64,000 nucleotides of DNA from Ariolimax columbianus (Eukaryota > Mollusca > Gastropoda > Stylommatophora > Arionidae). Below, piece by piece: positions 23,080-33,199 of this stretch. Made by a program: the position numbers and the translations under genes. The DNA lies in NCBI GenBank assembly GCA_036924085.1, contig JAVGWX010000005.1, positions 76,330,547 to 76,394,546 on the forward strand, read 5' to 3'. The notes under the pieces are model-generated. The model was given only the letters and a program-made list of their open reading frames with translations. It was not told the origin of the DNA and ran no database searches. Every line of letters starts with the position of its first letter. Position 1 is the first letter of the stretch.

Positions 23080-24000
23080 ATGCAAGGAAAATAGCTCAAA
23101 TAACTGAAGAGAAGAAAAATGACTACATGCCGATATTAGGACATTGCGAAACGAGATGAACACGATCTAGAACGATGAGACTGACAAACGGGAAAACTAT
23201 AATTTACTTTGCAAACAAGAGAACTGAAATTCAACACACAGAGGGAGTGGCACAGATGCTATCTAGAGAGGCACAGAGGGTGCTTATAAAGTGGGAGGCT
23301 GTTACCAATAGTATCATGAGCGCAAGCTTTAAAACTAGGAACAACAAAATTAACATAATTCAATGCTATGCCCCAACTAATGTGGCCGAAGATGATGAGA
23401 AGCTGGAAGAGGTCATTGACACTAAGAAAAGTGGAGATATCTTAATATTAATGGGAGATTTCAATGCTAAAGTGGAGGCAGACAACCTGAGTTACGAACA
23501 GATTATGGGAAGGCAAGGACAGGAACAGATGAACGAAAATGGAGAAATGTTTGCAACATTTTGTGCGCTACACAAAATAATAATCGGAGGAAGCATGTTT
23601 ACACACAAGATGGTACATAAGGCTACATCGATATCACCAGACCATGCAACAGAAAACCAGATTTATCACATCTGTGTCAGTCAAGCGTTCAGAAGTACAC
23701 TACAAGATGATAGAGTAAAGTAAGGTGCAGACATGTCCTCAGACCAACACATGTTGCTGAGAATCTGGCAGCTCAAACTTAAAAAGCACACAGTACAGTG
23801 CGCAGGTGTTCAAAGACCGTTTTAATATTTCCGTTGATATTATACATCCTCATGGCTGATCAAAGCACTATTATGCCATACTCTATCAAACGCCTTCTTA
23901 AAATCCACAAACACATGATACAGTGTTTGCTGTAGTTCTAGATATTTCTCGCTTAGTAGCCTTAAATTAAATATCTGTTCTGTAGTGCTTCTTCCTTGTC
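23080..24000 (+). pseudogene. RTE-like LINE fragment, copy X1 (endonuclease part)
   Basis: APE-type endonuclease domain of an RTE-like LINE, which would nick target DNA. The frame 23175-23723 shows TIIYFANKRTEIQHTEGVA, KWEAVTNSIMSASFKTRNNK, the NIIQCYAPTN strand and the metal-site GDFNAKVEAD. The later catalytic Asp in the usual 'ENQIDHI' motif is Tyr (ENQIYHI), and 'SDHH' reads SDQH after a stop, so the enzyme should be dead. From about 23784 to 24000 the sequence is an inverted RT segment of the same family (minus strand). Bases 23286-24000 repeat at 31410-32124 with about two mismatches and no indels. It ends abruptly where the 3' tail of LINE A begins at 24001. Confidence 0.85.
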
Positions 24001-27000
24001 TTCTTCTTCTTCTTCTTCTGCGTACACAGTCAGACAGTAACCATTATTTTTTCGAAAAAAGCGGCGGTCATCCTGAGGCTCTCGCTACTGCCATAGAGCT
24101 TGTCTTGCAGTTCCACTGGTAATGGCCACATCTGCTCTCTCTGATCCTCGTATGTCAGGCCGTTCTGCAGCAGATGTTCAGTGGTCATTTTACCAGTACC
24201 GCACGGGCATTCGTCGGTACACCCTATCTTCAATTTGTTGAATAGGTGGTACCTCAGTCTGTTGTGGCCAGTGCGAAGTCTGAAGACAACGACCTGCTCT
24301 CTTCGGTTCAACTGGTAATAGGCATCGTTTTTGGTGTAACCAGTATGTTCGGTTTCCCATTTGGTCATGTATCTGGCTTTGATAAGCCGTTTTGACTCTT
24401 CGTACGTCATACTGGTATCTGTTTGTGGTAGTCTTGCATTTTCTTTTGCCAGTCTGTCTGCCTCCTCGTTGCCTTGGATGTTGCAGTGTGACGGAACCCA
24501 CTGTACCACTACCCTTTTTGGTGCGGACTGCTGGCATAGTTTGCAGAGTGCTGCTCTTAAGTCATTAAGCTCAGTGTTTTTCTGGCTTTTTAGCGCTGTG
24601 ACTACGGCGAGAGCATCTGTCAGCAGGACTATATGGCTCTCATTTTCACTGTGTGTCACCATCTCTTCCACTGCCGCCCTCAGTGCCTCTGCCTCCGCTC
24701 TGAAATTGCTTGTGTACTTACCAGTAGCGAATGACAGTGTTATTTGTCTGCCATTTGGTAGGTTCAGGAATGCTCCTGCCCCTCCGTTCTGTGTAGTGTT
24801 TGTTACAGAACCGCCGGTGTATGCATGGGTCCAGTCCATGCTTGGGTAGCTTTTCGATATGAAGCTTATGGTAGTGTCTCTCCTTTCTTTTTCAGTCTGG
24901 CAGTTTTTGTTTGCAATACCTGGTATATTTTCTACCACCTCTGGAAATATATCCTGCCTCCAGGTAGGTTTTCGTACAGTAGTGATGGGTTTTGGTGTTG
25001 TTAGTGTGTTTATGGGATCTTCGTGCATCTTTACTTTGGCTATTTCTGCAAAGTTTCTCCGCTTTAGTTTCCCATTTCCCAAATTGTTTAGTCTCTGGTA
25101 CATTGGATGGTCCGTCAGTCTTCGGAGTTTCTCTGACTGCAGCTGGGCTCTGCAGTCTCTTCTATCGGTCATGGATTGCAGTTTTGTAATCTTTTCAAGT
25201 TCTACAATTGGCGTTGACTTCATGCCACCTGTTATAATTCTCATGGCTTGGTTTTGAAGTTTGTTAACTTTATCGAAGTTCGCCTTCGCTGCTGTTGTCC
25301 ATGCCGCAATGCCATACTCGAGAACTGGTCTCACTCTTCCAGTGTACAGTTTCTTTAGTATGCCTTCGTCTGCTCCCCAGCTTGTGCCAGCAAGTTTCCT
25401 CATGATTGCCATTCTTTCTCCGGCTTTCATTCGGTTTCTCTCAATCTGACTTTTCCATGTCATGCGCCGATCAAATGTGACTCCCAGATAGGTTGGGTTG
25501 TCGTTTGGCTGCAGGATTTTGCCATTTAGACTTAATTTGGTACTTTGGGGTTTTAATGAGAGCGAGAATATTGTGCATGTTGTTTTCTCCTCGTTTATTT
25601 TGACCAGCCATGAGTTCGCCCACTCTTCCAGCGATGTTAGGGCCGTCTGCATCCGATTTCTTGCTATGGTGAGATTCTTTTCAGAGGTCCACATAGCCAG
25701 ATCGTCTGCAAACATTGAGCTATGGACTCTTCTTGGTATATTCTCTGTAATATCGTTTATATATACCAGGAAGAGTGTGGGTGACAGTACTCCCCCTTGG
25801 GGTACTCCCTGCTCGAGTGTCACCTTTTTGCTCATCTGCCCTTGTACTTGGACTCTGGCCGTTCTTTGTTTGAGGTAGTGGTTGATCCATTTGTACATCT
25901 TCCCACAGACATCACTTCTTCTTAGCTTGACTCTAAGTCCATCTTTCCAGACTTTGTCAAATGCCTTTTCCAGATCCACCCAAACAGCTACTGTGAATTT
26001 CTGTGCCTGGTAGGCATCTTCTATCTCTTGGGCTATGAGGATGACCTGGTCCTCAGTGGATCTGTGCTGTCTAAAGCCGGCTTGCTGTGGAATTAGTATT
26101 CGTTTTTCTTCCAGATGCCACATCAGTCTGGTGTTTATCATCCGTTCCATCAGCTTGCCGACACAGCTCAGTAGGCTTATGGGCCTGTATCCATTTGGAT
26201 CTGTTTTGTCCTTTCCTGTTTTTGGTACTGGTACCAGTATTGCATCTTTCCATGCCTGTGGTACAATTCCCCTTTTCCAGCTTTGGTTCAGAACCGATAG
26301 CAGTTTCTTCTTTGCTGTTTGGCCCAGCCCCATCAGCATTTCGTTTGTTATCCCGTCTTTTCCGGGAGATTTCCTTTTCTTTAGTGTTCTCATAGCCTCT
26401 TCCATTTCGCGCATTGTTAGTTTGGCCATCATGTGCTCTTCAGGAGCCGTATTCATGTTTTCGTGTCCCTTTAGTTCTTCGCTAATGTCTGTATGCTTAT
26501 CTGCAGGGACCTCGATGTGGTTTGCTCTGGCATAGTGATCGACAAAGGCGTTTGCGGCTTTCTTACCTGTGATCAAGTTCTCGCCCTGCTTGATAGTAAT
26601 TTGTTTATTTGACGGGGTTTCGTCGTTCATGGCTCTGACTAGCTTCCATAGCTTGTTCCCGTCTTTGTCCAGGTTTAGACTTTCCGTTTTATTTTTCCAG
26701 CTTTCTCTTGCTGTTTGCTTGAGAGTGTGTTTGTACTTCGCCGCGGCGGCTTTGAGGGCGATGTTTGCCTCCATGGATTTTTCTCGCTCTGCCATGTTCC
26801 TAGCATTTGTTACTGCATCTTCCACTTTCTGCAACTCATCATTCCAGTAGGGCTTATAGTTTTTCCTAGCTCCTCTTGGGATGGTTTCATTGGCGGCTTG
26901 CATTATTGCCTTGCTTAGGCTCTCTACCATGGGCTTCATTTTGGTGTTTCGTGTGTTGATGGTTTCACACAGCCCATCTGTCAGGGTTGCAAATCTGTCC

Positions 27001-28905
27001 CAGTCGGCTCGTTTGTAATTCCAACGTGGGAGCGGTTTTGTTTCCTGTGGGGCTACTTCCATGTCAATGGTTAGCCTGATCGGCCTGTGGTCGCTACCTG
27101 CCAGTTGGTTTAGCACCTGGCGGTCTATTTTATGGTGTATGTCCTGTGTGGAGAAGGCCAAATCTGGAGTCGAGGTGGTATGCCATGTTCTTGAATAGAA
27201 GCTAGGGCTATCCTCCGGCCTATTGATTAGGGAGAGATTTGCATCTATCTCCCAATCTTCCACTTCGTCACCTCTGCTGTCTGTGTCAGAGTATCCCCAT
27301 CTCTCCGAGTGGCTGTTGAAATCTCCAACTACTATGCAGTTGGAGTCTCTGACCTCCATACTCGAGAGCGATAGGTCTCTGTTTGGTGGTCCGTACAGAT
27401 TGAAAATGCGGAGCTTCGTCTCTTGAGCCATTATGTCAACTCCTACAATTTCTGCTTGTCTGGTGTGATTGACAGATACCACGCTACTCGGTATGCAGTT
27501 TCTGGTCAGTATCAGGACCCCTCCTTTGTGGCCTTCTCTATCTAGACGGAAGGTCTGATATCCTCTGATTGAGAATGTATGGTTATTGTTGAGGTGCGTT
27601 TCCTGGATACATGCCACGTCAATCTTACCTTCATGCAGGTGGTGTGTTAGGGAAAGTTTTTTGTTAATGACTCCCTCCGCATTCCACTGTAGTATTTTGA
27701 GGGTCTTGAGGTTTTGGCCAATAGAAGTTGCCCCATAGCCATGTGCCTTGACTCCACGACACATGGGTGGGTGACCACCAGTAGTCAAGAGTGGGCCCCT
27801 TCGAGGCGTGGGGCCCGGCACTATCGCTGCCTGGCGGGACTCCGCAGGATGAGCGCCATGCGTTTTTCTAATAGGTTGTACTGCCATCATACTGTGATTT
27901 ACGTTGCACTGTTTTGTTAGGCTTGCGGCCCCGTGCATCCGATTTCAACAGGCGTTTCTGTAGGGATGCCCTCCTTAGCCTTTGGCTGTCCCCAGCCTAT
28001 CTGCAAGGCAGCAGTTGTTTATGATCAGAGTTTTCTCTCTTGTGGAAGTTGTCTTACCAGACTATCGAGTCTTCACTACTCGTGTCTATAGGGTGCAATG
28101 ATGATATGTGATGATATATGAGATGGACTGGTTTACCCGGAAGAGAGGCAGTCCAATGTGTCTGTATCCCAGGATCGTCACGTCCTGCCAGGAACGTAGC
28201 ATTTGCATGTGAGTGGGGTATCTCTTTTTCCCTTTATTTTCTTGGCTTCTATGCAGAGATGGTACGCCTAGCATTCCCCGCCACCTGGGGTGTTGACACA
28301 GTGGGGCAGGTGTGCAATGTCCGCTGGTCTGCATCTCTTCTGCGTCCAGTATGATACTTATATTGCTGGTAACGTACAGAGGTAGATATCGTAGCCGGAG
28401 TGCATTCAGCCAGAGGACAAGCCTGGTGATGTCACAGAGATGTTGTTTGCCTGATGTGCGGACAACTCTCATGGTCAGTGGTTGAGTCTTGACAGTTCAC
28501 AGTGAGGTGGCTGCTCTACTGTTTTCGACACCCCGACCAGGTACTAAGTCTTTGGTTGGTGTTTTCGCACCCCATCGCCGTATAGGGTGAGTATCAAGCA
28601 GTTGTCCGAACGCTTTGATTGGCGGACGGCAAGGACCTCTTACTGTGGCTCTACCTGATAGGGCTGGGGCGCAAGCCCCAGGTCCCGAGCATGTAGGAGC
28701 CTCCCATTGCAGTGGTGCTAAGATTTTGGGCGGGATTGCGGCTTACAAGGGTTCGGCCGTAATCCCCCACATGGTAGCCTCGCGCCCTTGGCTTATCAGC
28801 CTGGTACGTGAACCAAAGTGTCTGCGGCTCCTCTCGATTTGAGCTGGTTTTCCGTAACAACGCCCTGTCATTTGTAGGGTAAAACTGACCTGTCTTCAGA
28901 TGATC
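24001..28905 (-). mobile_element. LINE A: endonuclease-RT-RNase H retrotransposon
   Basis: The longest element of the window. Its 3' end is at 24001 with a (GAA)n tail on the minus strand, the same tail seen in copies B (about 40442), C (about 54268) and D (about 62015). The coding frame is 24030-27938. Upstream, 27939-28905 is non-coding or holds only a short frame (28086-28472, 128 codons, no recognised motif). No CCHC-type gag frame is visible, so either the element has one ORF or it is 5'-incomplete. The 5' limit is uncertain because it grades into 18S-like repeat units. An RNase H domain after the RT points to the I-like group of LINEs rather than RTE or CR1. Confidence 0.85.
24030..27938 (-). 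CDS. LINE polyprotein: APE endonuclease, RT, RNase H (1302 aa)
   Basis: Open frame of 1302 codons encoding the retrotransposition enzyme. The endonuclease is at about 78-295, with catalytic-type residues N86 (LQWNAEG), E113 (QETH), D206/N208 (GDFNSH), D259 (TPDLAF) and SDH at 282-284. The RT is at about 520-830: PGKDGITNEM, GYRPISLLS, QAGFRQHRSTEDQ, DLEKAFDKVW, QGVPQGGVLSP and the catalytic FADD at 743-746. RNase H is at about 1034-1170: E1082, D1108 and D1161 are present, but the first Asp is G1042 (AYTGGS, while other copies read AYTDGS). A C-terminal Cys/His cluster (CTDECPCG...EHLLQN) has lost one Cys compared with copy B (NGL instead of NCP). No frameshift or stop. The start is the first ATG of the frame. 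The intact frame implies a recent insertion, but activity is doubtful. Confidence 0.9.
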   Translation of the reverse strand: MHGAASLTKQCNVNHSMMAVQPIRKTHGAHPAESRQAAIVPGPTPRRGPLLTTGGHPPMCRGVKAHGYGATSIGQNLKTLKILQWNAEGVINKKLSLTHHLHEGKIDVACIQETHLNNNHTFSIRGYQTFRLDREGHKGGVLILTRNCIPSSVVSVNHTRQAEIVGVDIMAQETKLRIFNLYGPPNRDLSLSSMEVRDSNCIVVGDFNSHSERWGYSDTDSRGDEVEDWEIDANLSLINRPEDSPSFYSRTWHTTSTPDLAFSTQDIHHKIDRQVLNQLAGSDHRPIRLTIDMEVAPQETKPLPRWNYKRADWDRFATLTDGLCETINTRNTKMKPMVESLSKAIMQAANETIPRGARKNYKPYWNDELQKVEDAVTNARNMAEREKSMEANIALKAAAAKYKHTLKQTARESWKNKTESLNLDKDGNKLWKLVRAMNDETPSNKQITIKQGENLITGKKAANAFVDHYARANHIEVPADKHTDISEELKGHENMNTAPEEHMMAKLTMREMEEAMRTLKKRKSPGKDGITNEMLMGLGQTAKKKLLSVLNQSWKRGIVPQAWKDAILVPVPKTGKDKTDPNGYRPISLLSCVGKLMERMINTRLMWHLEEKRILIPQQAGFRQHRSTEDQVILIAQEIEDAYQAQKFTVAVWVDLEKAFDKVWKDGLRVKLRRSDVCGKMYKWINHYLKQRTARVQVQGQMSKKVTLEQGVPQGGVLSPTLFLVYINDITENIPRRVHSSMFADDLAMWTSEKNLTIARNRMQTALTSLEEWANSWLVKINEEKTTCTIFSLSLKPQSTKLSLNGKILQPNDNPTYLGVTFDRRMTWKSQIERNRMKAGERMAIMRKLAGTSWGADEGILKKLYTGRVRPVLEYGIAAWTTAAKANFDKVNKLQNQAMRIITGGMKSTPIVELEKITKLQSMTDRRDCRAQLQSEKLRRLTDHPMYQRLNNLGNGKLKRRNFAEIAKVKMHEDPINTLTTPKPITTVRKPTWRQDIFPEVVENIPGIANKNCQTEKERRDTTISFISKSYPSMDWTHAYTGGSVTNTTQNGGAGAFLNLPNGRQITLSFATGKYTSNFRAEAEALRAAVEEMVTHSENESHIVLLTDALAVVTALKSQKNTELNDLRAALCKLCQQSAPKRVVVQWVPSHCNIQGNEEADRLAKENARLPQTDTSMTYEESKRLIKARYMTKWETEHTGYTKNDAYYQLNRREQVVVFRLRTGHNRLRYHLFNKLKIGCTDECPCGTGKMTTEHLLQNGLTYEDQREQMWPLPVELQDKLYGSSESLRMTAAFFEKIMVTV

Positions 28906-29516
28906 TATTTCCAGCACCCGTTCACTATTTGGTCAGACGAATTTATTGAGGGCTTTTGTTTGTCAATGACCAGGTATTTGAAATCTGCGGTTTCTGCGGA
29001 GTTAAACACGATTTCCGTAGCGTTCTTTCATTTGAGTGTTTGAGAGCTGATTTGTCATCCGTGAGTCTAATACCAGAGTACGTTCATTATTAGACCCAAA
29101 CGGCAGTGCTCTCGATTTGTCAGTTGTTCTACAGTATTGGCGTGTTCAGTCAAATTAAGCCGCAGGTTCCACACCTGGTGGTGCCCTTCCGTCAATTCCC
29201 TTAGCGAGACAATCAAGTTTCTTAGAGGGTAGCCCCAGATTTTCGAGGGTCTAATTCCAGCACATGTTCTTTATTAGACCCCACGAAGGTGTACTTTTGA
29301 TAGTCATTCTGCATTATTGGCGTGTTAAGTTAATTTAGGTCTCAGACTCCACTCCTGATAGTGCTCTTCCGTCAATTCCTTTTTCAGAACACTGGGTGCA
29401 GACCAAACCGGGCCACAGGGGGCATAACCCCAGATTTCTGGGGGTCTAAATCCAGCACCAGTTCCATATTAGATCCCAGAAGAGTGGTCTCGGCATGTCA
29501 ATCATTTCAGTGTTGG
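28906..29516 (-). repeat. ~190-bp units with an 18S-like core
   Basis: Three units and a partial fourth. Each starts with about 65 nt resembling the conserved 18S segment GGAATTGACGGAAGGGCACC...GGCTTAATTTGACTCAACACG (core copies at about 29135-29200, 29320-29390 and, as true 18S, 29517-29585). About 120 nt not from 18S follow, with landmarks CCAAYACTG, GGTCTAATAATGAAC and GTGCTGGAATTAGACCC. That last part recurs near 28910-28950. The first unit continues straight out of the real 18S; the second and third have diverged cores. Confidence 0.7.
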
Positions 29517-30754
29517 CCGTGTTGAGTCAAATTAAGCCGCAGGCTCCACTCCTGGTGGGGCCCTTCCGTCAATTCCTTTAAGTTTCAGCTTTGCAACCGT
29601 ACTTCCCCCGGAACCCAAACACTTTGGTTTCCCGGAAGCTGCCCGCAGAGTCATCGAAGCAACTCCTGCGGATCACTAGTCGGCATCGTTTATGGTCAGA
29701 ACTACGACGGTATCTGATCGTCTTCGCGCCTCTGACTTTCGTTCTTGATTAATGAAAACATTCTTGACAAATGCTTTCGCAGTAGCTCGTCTTGCGGCGA
29801 TCCAAGAATTTCACCTCTAACGCCGCAATACGAATGCCCCCGTTTGTCCCTGTTAATCATTACCTCCAGTTCCGAAAACCAACAAAATAGAACCGAGGTT
29901 CTATTCCATTATTCCATGCACCATTATTCAGGCAGCCGAGGCCTGCTTTGAACACTCTAATTTTTTCAAAGTAAACGCGCCGGCCACCCAGGACGCTCAG
30001 CGAAGAGCACCCGTGGGAGAGAGCCGGCAGACGGTAGGGCAGGAGACAACGGGCAGTGAACCGGCGCGAGCCGGACCGCCCGCCTGCGCCTGAGATCCAA
30101 CTACGAGCTTTTTAACTGCAACAGCTTTGATATACGCTATTGGAGCTGGAATTACCGCGGCTGCTGGCACCAGACTTGCCCTCCAATAGATCCTCGTTAA
30201 AGGGTTTAAAGTGTACTCATTCCAATTACGGGGCCTCGAAAGAGTCCCGTATTGTTATTTTTCGTCACTACCTCCCCGTGCCGGGAGTGGGTAAGTTGCG
30301 CGCCTGCTGCCTTCCTTGGATGTGGTAGCCGTTTCTCATGCTCCCTCTCCGGAATCGAACCCTGATTCCCCGTTACCCGTTACAAACATGGTAGGCATGT
30401 CACGTACCATCGACATTTGATAGGGCAGACATTTGAAAGATGCCTCGCCGGCACATGAGGCCATGCGATCAGCACAAAGTTATCCAGAGTCACCAGTGGG
30501 GACGCCGCAACCCCGCGAGGGGAAACGACGATTGGTTTTGAACTAATAAAAGCGCTCTTTCCGCGAGGGTCGGAGCTTGGTAAGCATGTATTAGCTCTAG
30601 AATTGCCACAGTTATGCAAGTAGGATCGTGTCATCTAAGGAACCTCGACTGATTTAATGAGCCATTCGCGGTTTCACCGTGAGACAGTGTGAACTTAGAC
30701 ATGCATGGCTTAATCTTTGAGACAAGCATATGACTACTGGCAGGATCAACCAAA
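29517..30754 (-). rRNA. 18S rRNA, 5' two-thirds only
   Basis: About 1,240 nt of nuclear small-subunit rRNA on the minus strand. It starts with GGTTGATCCTGCCAGTAG (the bases just before are ATTT rather than the usual TACC). It includes the conserved CAGCAGCCGCGGTAATTCC segment (about 30150), GTTAAAAAGCTCGTAGTTGG (about 30100), a GC-rich V4 region and AACTTAAAGGAATTGACGG. Homology stops at TTTGACTCAACACG (29517), where intact 18S continues GGAAACCTCACC. The last third of 18S is absent, as are ITS, 5.8S and 28S. I see no obvious decay inside it, so the join is recent or concerted. It cannot make a ribosome subunit as it stands. Confidence 0.93.
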
Positions 30755-31409
30755 TATCTGTCGGAGACGTACTGTGTACAGCACACACCGGTCGGCGGAG
30801 GAAGGGTGTGTTTTTTTAAAAAGCCTCGCTGGGACGACGGCCGCAGGGACCGACTGACGGGACGGACGGACGGTTTGTTCCACCCGTCCCTCACTCCGTC
30901 GACCTAGGACCGCCTGACAGGGGCCTCCCACACGCACCAGACGACCGACCGACCGGGCTCGCTCGAGGAGGGATGGCAGCGCTCTGTGCAGAACGGATCC
31001 CAACGACCTCGGCGATGAATTTCACTGGGACTAGAGACAATTTGGCCTGCCGGCCTGCCCTTCTCCGTAGGGAGAACGCAGGGCCTCGAGGCAACGATTC
31101 CTGCTTTCCATTTGCCGGTCACAAGCTCTTTGCGAGAGTCGGACCACCAGCGAGACGTACTGTCGAGCTCTGCTATAAGCCTTAGATAAATCACCACGGA
31201 CGGACCACGTTTCCTGATACGGACCAGACTAGCGCACCTCGGTGGAGGAGCCACTACAACAAACCGCACCCAATTCGCACTACGGGGAAAGGCAGGCGAG
31301 CGTTTTCCGCAAGCCCGCGCTATCGCTCCGCCTGGCGGGACTGAGATCCCTTTACGAACACTGGTTGAAATTGAGTCGCTGCGGCGAGACAACTACCCCA
31401 GATTCCCAG
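30755..31409 (-). other. Probable rRNA 5' external transcribed spacer
   Basis: GC-rich sequence directly upstream of 18S in the sense direction, with CGGACGGACGG and CGACCGACCGACC runs, consistent with 5' ETS. The short frames crossing it are not genes. It breaks off at 31409/31410 against the RTE-like LINE. Identification rests on position and composition; no promoter was recognised. Confidence 0.65.
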
Positions 31410-33186
31410 ATAAAGTGGGAGGCTGTTACCAATAGTATCATGAGCGCAAGCTTTAAAACTAGGAACAACAAAATTAACATAATTCAATGCTATGCCCCAA
31501 CTAATGTGGCCGAAGATGATGAGAAGCTGGAAGAGGTCATTGACACTAAGAAAAGTGGAGATATCTTAATATTAATGGGAGATTTCAATGCTAAAGTGGA
31601 GGCAGACAACCTGAGTTACGAACAGATTATGGGAAGGCAAGGACAGGAACAGATGAACGAAAATGGAGAAATGTTTGCAACATTTTGTGCGCTACACAAA
31701 ATAATAATCGGAGGAAGCATGTTTACACACAAGATGGTACATAAGGCTACATCGATATCACCAGACCATGCAACAGAAAACCAGATTTATCACATCTGTG
31801 TCAGTCAAGCGTTCAGAAGTACACTACAAGATGATAGAGTAAAGTAAGGTGCAGACATGTCCTCAGACCAACACATGTTGCTGAGAATCTGGCAGCTCAA
31901 ACTTAAAAAGCACACAGTACAGTGCGCAGGTGTTCAAGGACCGTTTTAATATTTCCGTTGATATTATACATCCTCATGGCTGATCAAAGCACTATTATGC
32001 CATACTCTATCAAACGCCTTCTTAAAATCCACAAACACATGATACAGTGTTTGCTGTAGTTCTAGATATTTCTCGCTTAGTAGCCTTACATTAAATATCT
32101 GTTCTGTAGTGCTTCTTCCTTGTCTGAAACCTGCTTGCTCCTCGGCAATTATGTTCTCTGCTTGGGGTTTCTAGCGCAGTGTTGTGAATGGGAGGCGATG
32201 GGACTAGTTTCGCACATCAGTTGGTGTGAGACAGGGGTGTACACTATCTCCAACTATTTTAAATATATTCCTTAAAGGAATTATGAGTGAGGCATTTGGA
32301 GTTCACGTTAGTACTGTCAAGATAGAGTACCGAACAATTACCAACCTTCGTTTTGCAGATGATATCGACGGGTTGGCGAGTTCAGAAGCAGAACTCCAGG
32401 AATGGGTCAGAAGGCTCGATGAACCAGCTCTTGACTATCATATGGAGATAAACGCTGAAAAGACACAATTAATGACCAACAACGCTACGGGCTTCCACAG
32501 CAGAATAAAAGCTAATGGTCAGGAACTCGAAGTGGTTGACCGTTTTAAATATCTAGGGTCGATTGTCAGTGATGAAGGATCAAAATATAAGGTGTTGGCC
32601 AGAATAGCACAGACAATAGCGGCGCTTGCACGGCTTAACAAAATCTGGCAAGATAAACAGTTAGCACTATGCACGATAATCAGATTAATGCGTACACTGG
32701 TCCTGTCAATATTCCTCTATGTGTGTGAGACATGGACAGTTACAGCTGACTTTCAACGAAGGATACAGGCCTTAGAGATGAGATGTTTCCGAAAACGTTT
32801 AAACGTCACGTACAAAAATCGAGTTACAAATGAGGAAATACGAGACAGAATTACAACAGCATTAGGGCCTTTCGAAGACCTCTTGGCAACTGTCAAAAGA
32901 AGGAAACTCACTTGTTACGGTCACATATCGAGATCAAATGGTCTTGCAAATACATTCTTCCACGGAAAGGTGCATGGCAGACGACGAAGAGGCTGGCCCA
33001 AAAAGAGATGGGAGGACAACATAAAAGAATGGACCATTCTCCGACCAGAAGAAGCACAGGCAGCGGAATCTGACAGAGAGTGGTGGCGTGAGATTGTGAG
33101 GATGTCTTCATGTGTGCCCCAACGACCTCGCCGGTTACGGGATGATCTGACCTGACCAGTGCGCAAGGAGAGCGAGCTATAACGTA
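31410..33186 (+). pseudogene. RTE-like LINE, copy X2 (endonuclease to RT end, internal inversion)
   Basis: The endonuclease part (31410-31850) lacks its N-terminus and is nearly identical to X1. From about 31908 to 32160 an RT segment lies inverted; on the minus strand it reads NIIAEEQAGFRQGRSTTEQ and HVFVDFKKAFDRVWH. Sense RT resumes at about 32183 with VNGRRWD, a stop, FRTSVGVRQGCTLSPT, then LRFADDIDGLA (about 32352) in the 309-codon frame 32226-33155. That frame carries FKYLGSIVSDEGSK, CETWTV, GHISRSNGLA and GRRRRGWPKKRWEDNIKEW and ends in LRDDLT. The C-terminal frame is clean, but the inversion and the endonuclease changes kill the element. Relatives are at 35483-36310 and 42280-43140. 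Confidence 0.85.
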
Positions 33187-33199
33187 CACCTTTTACAAG

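Noticed and set aside
28086..28472. 128-codon minus frame upstream of the LINE A frame as an ORF1/gag
   Set aside because: No CCHC knuckles, coiled coil or other gag feature is visible, and it lies in the presumed leader. Not supportable.
30631..31392. Minus- and plus-strand frames over 18S and ETS
   Set aside because: Chance frames in GC-rich rRNA and spacer sequence.
24001..31409. LINE A as an rDNA-specific element of the R1/R7/R8 kind
   Set aside because: Copies B, C and D of the same family sit in unrelated sequence (repeat R, a 46-bp array, another LINE), so insertion is not site-specific. Only copy A touches rDNA.
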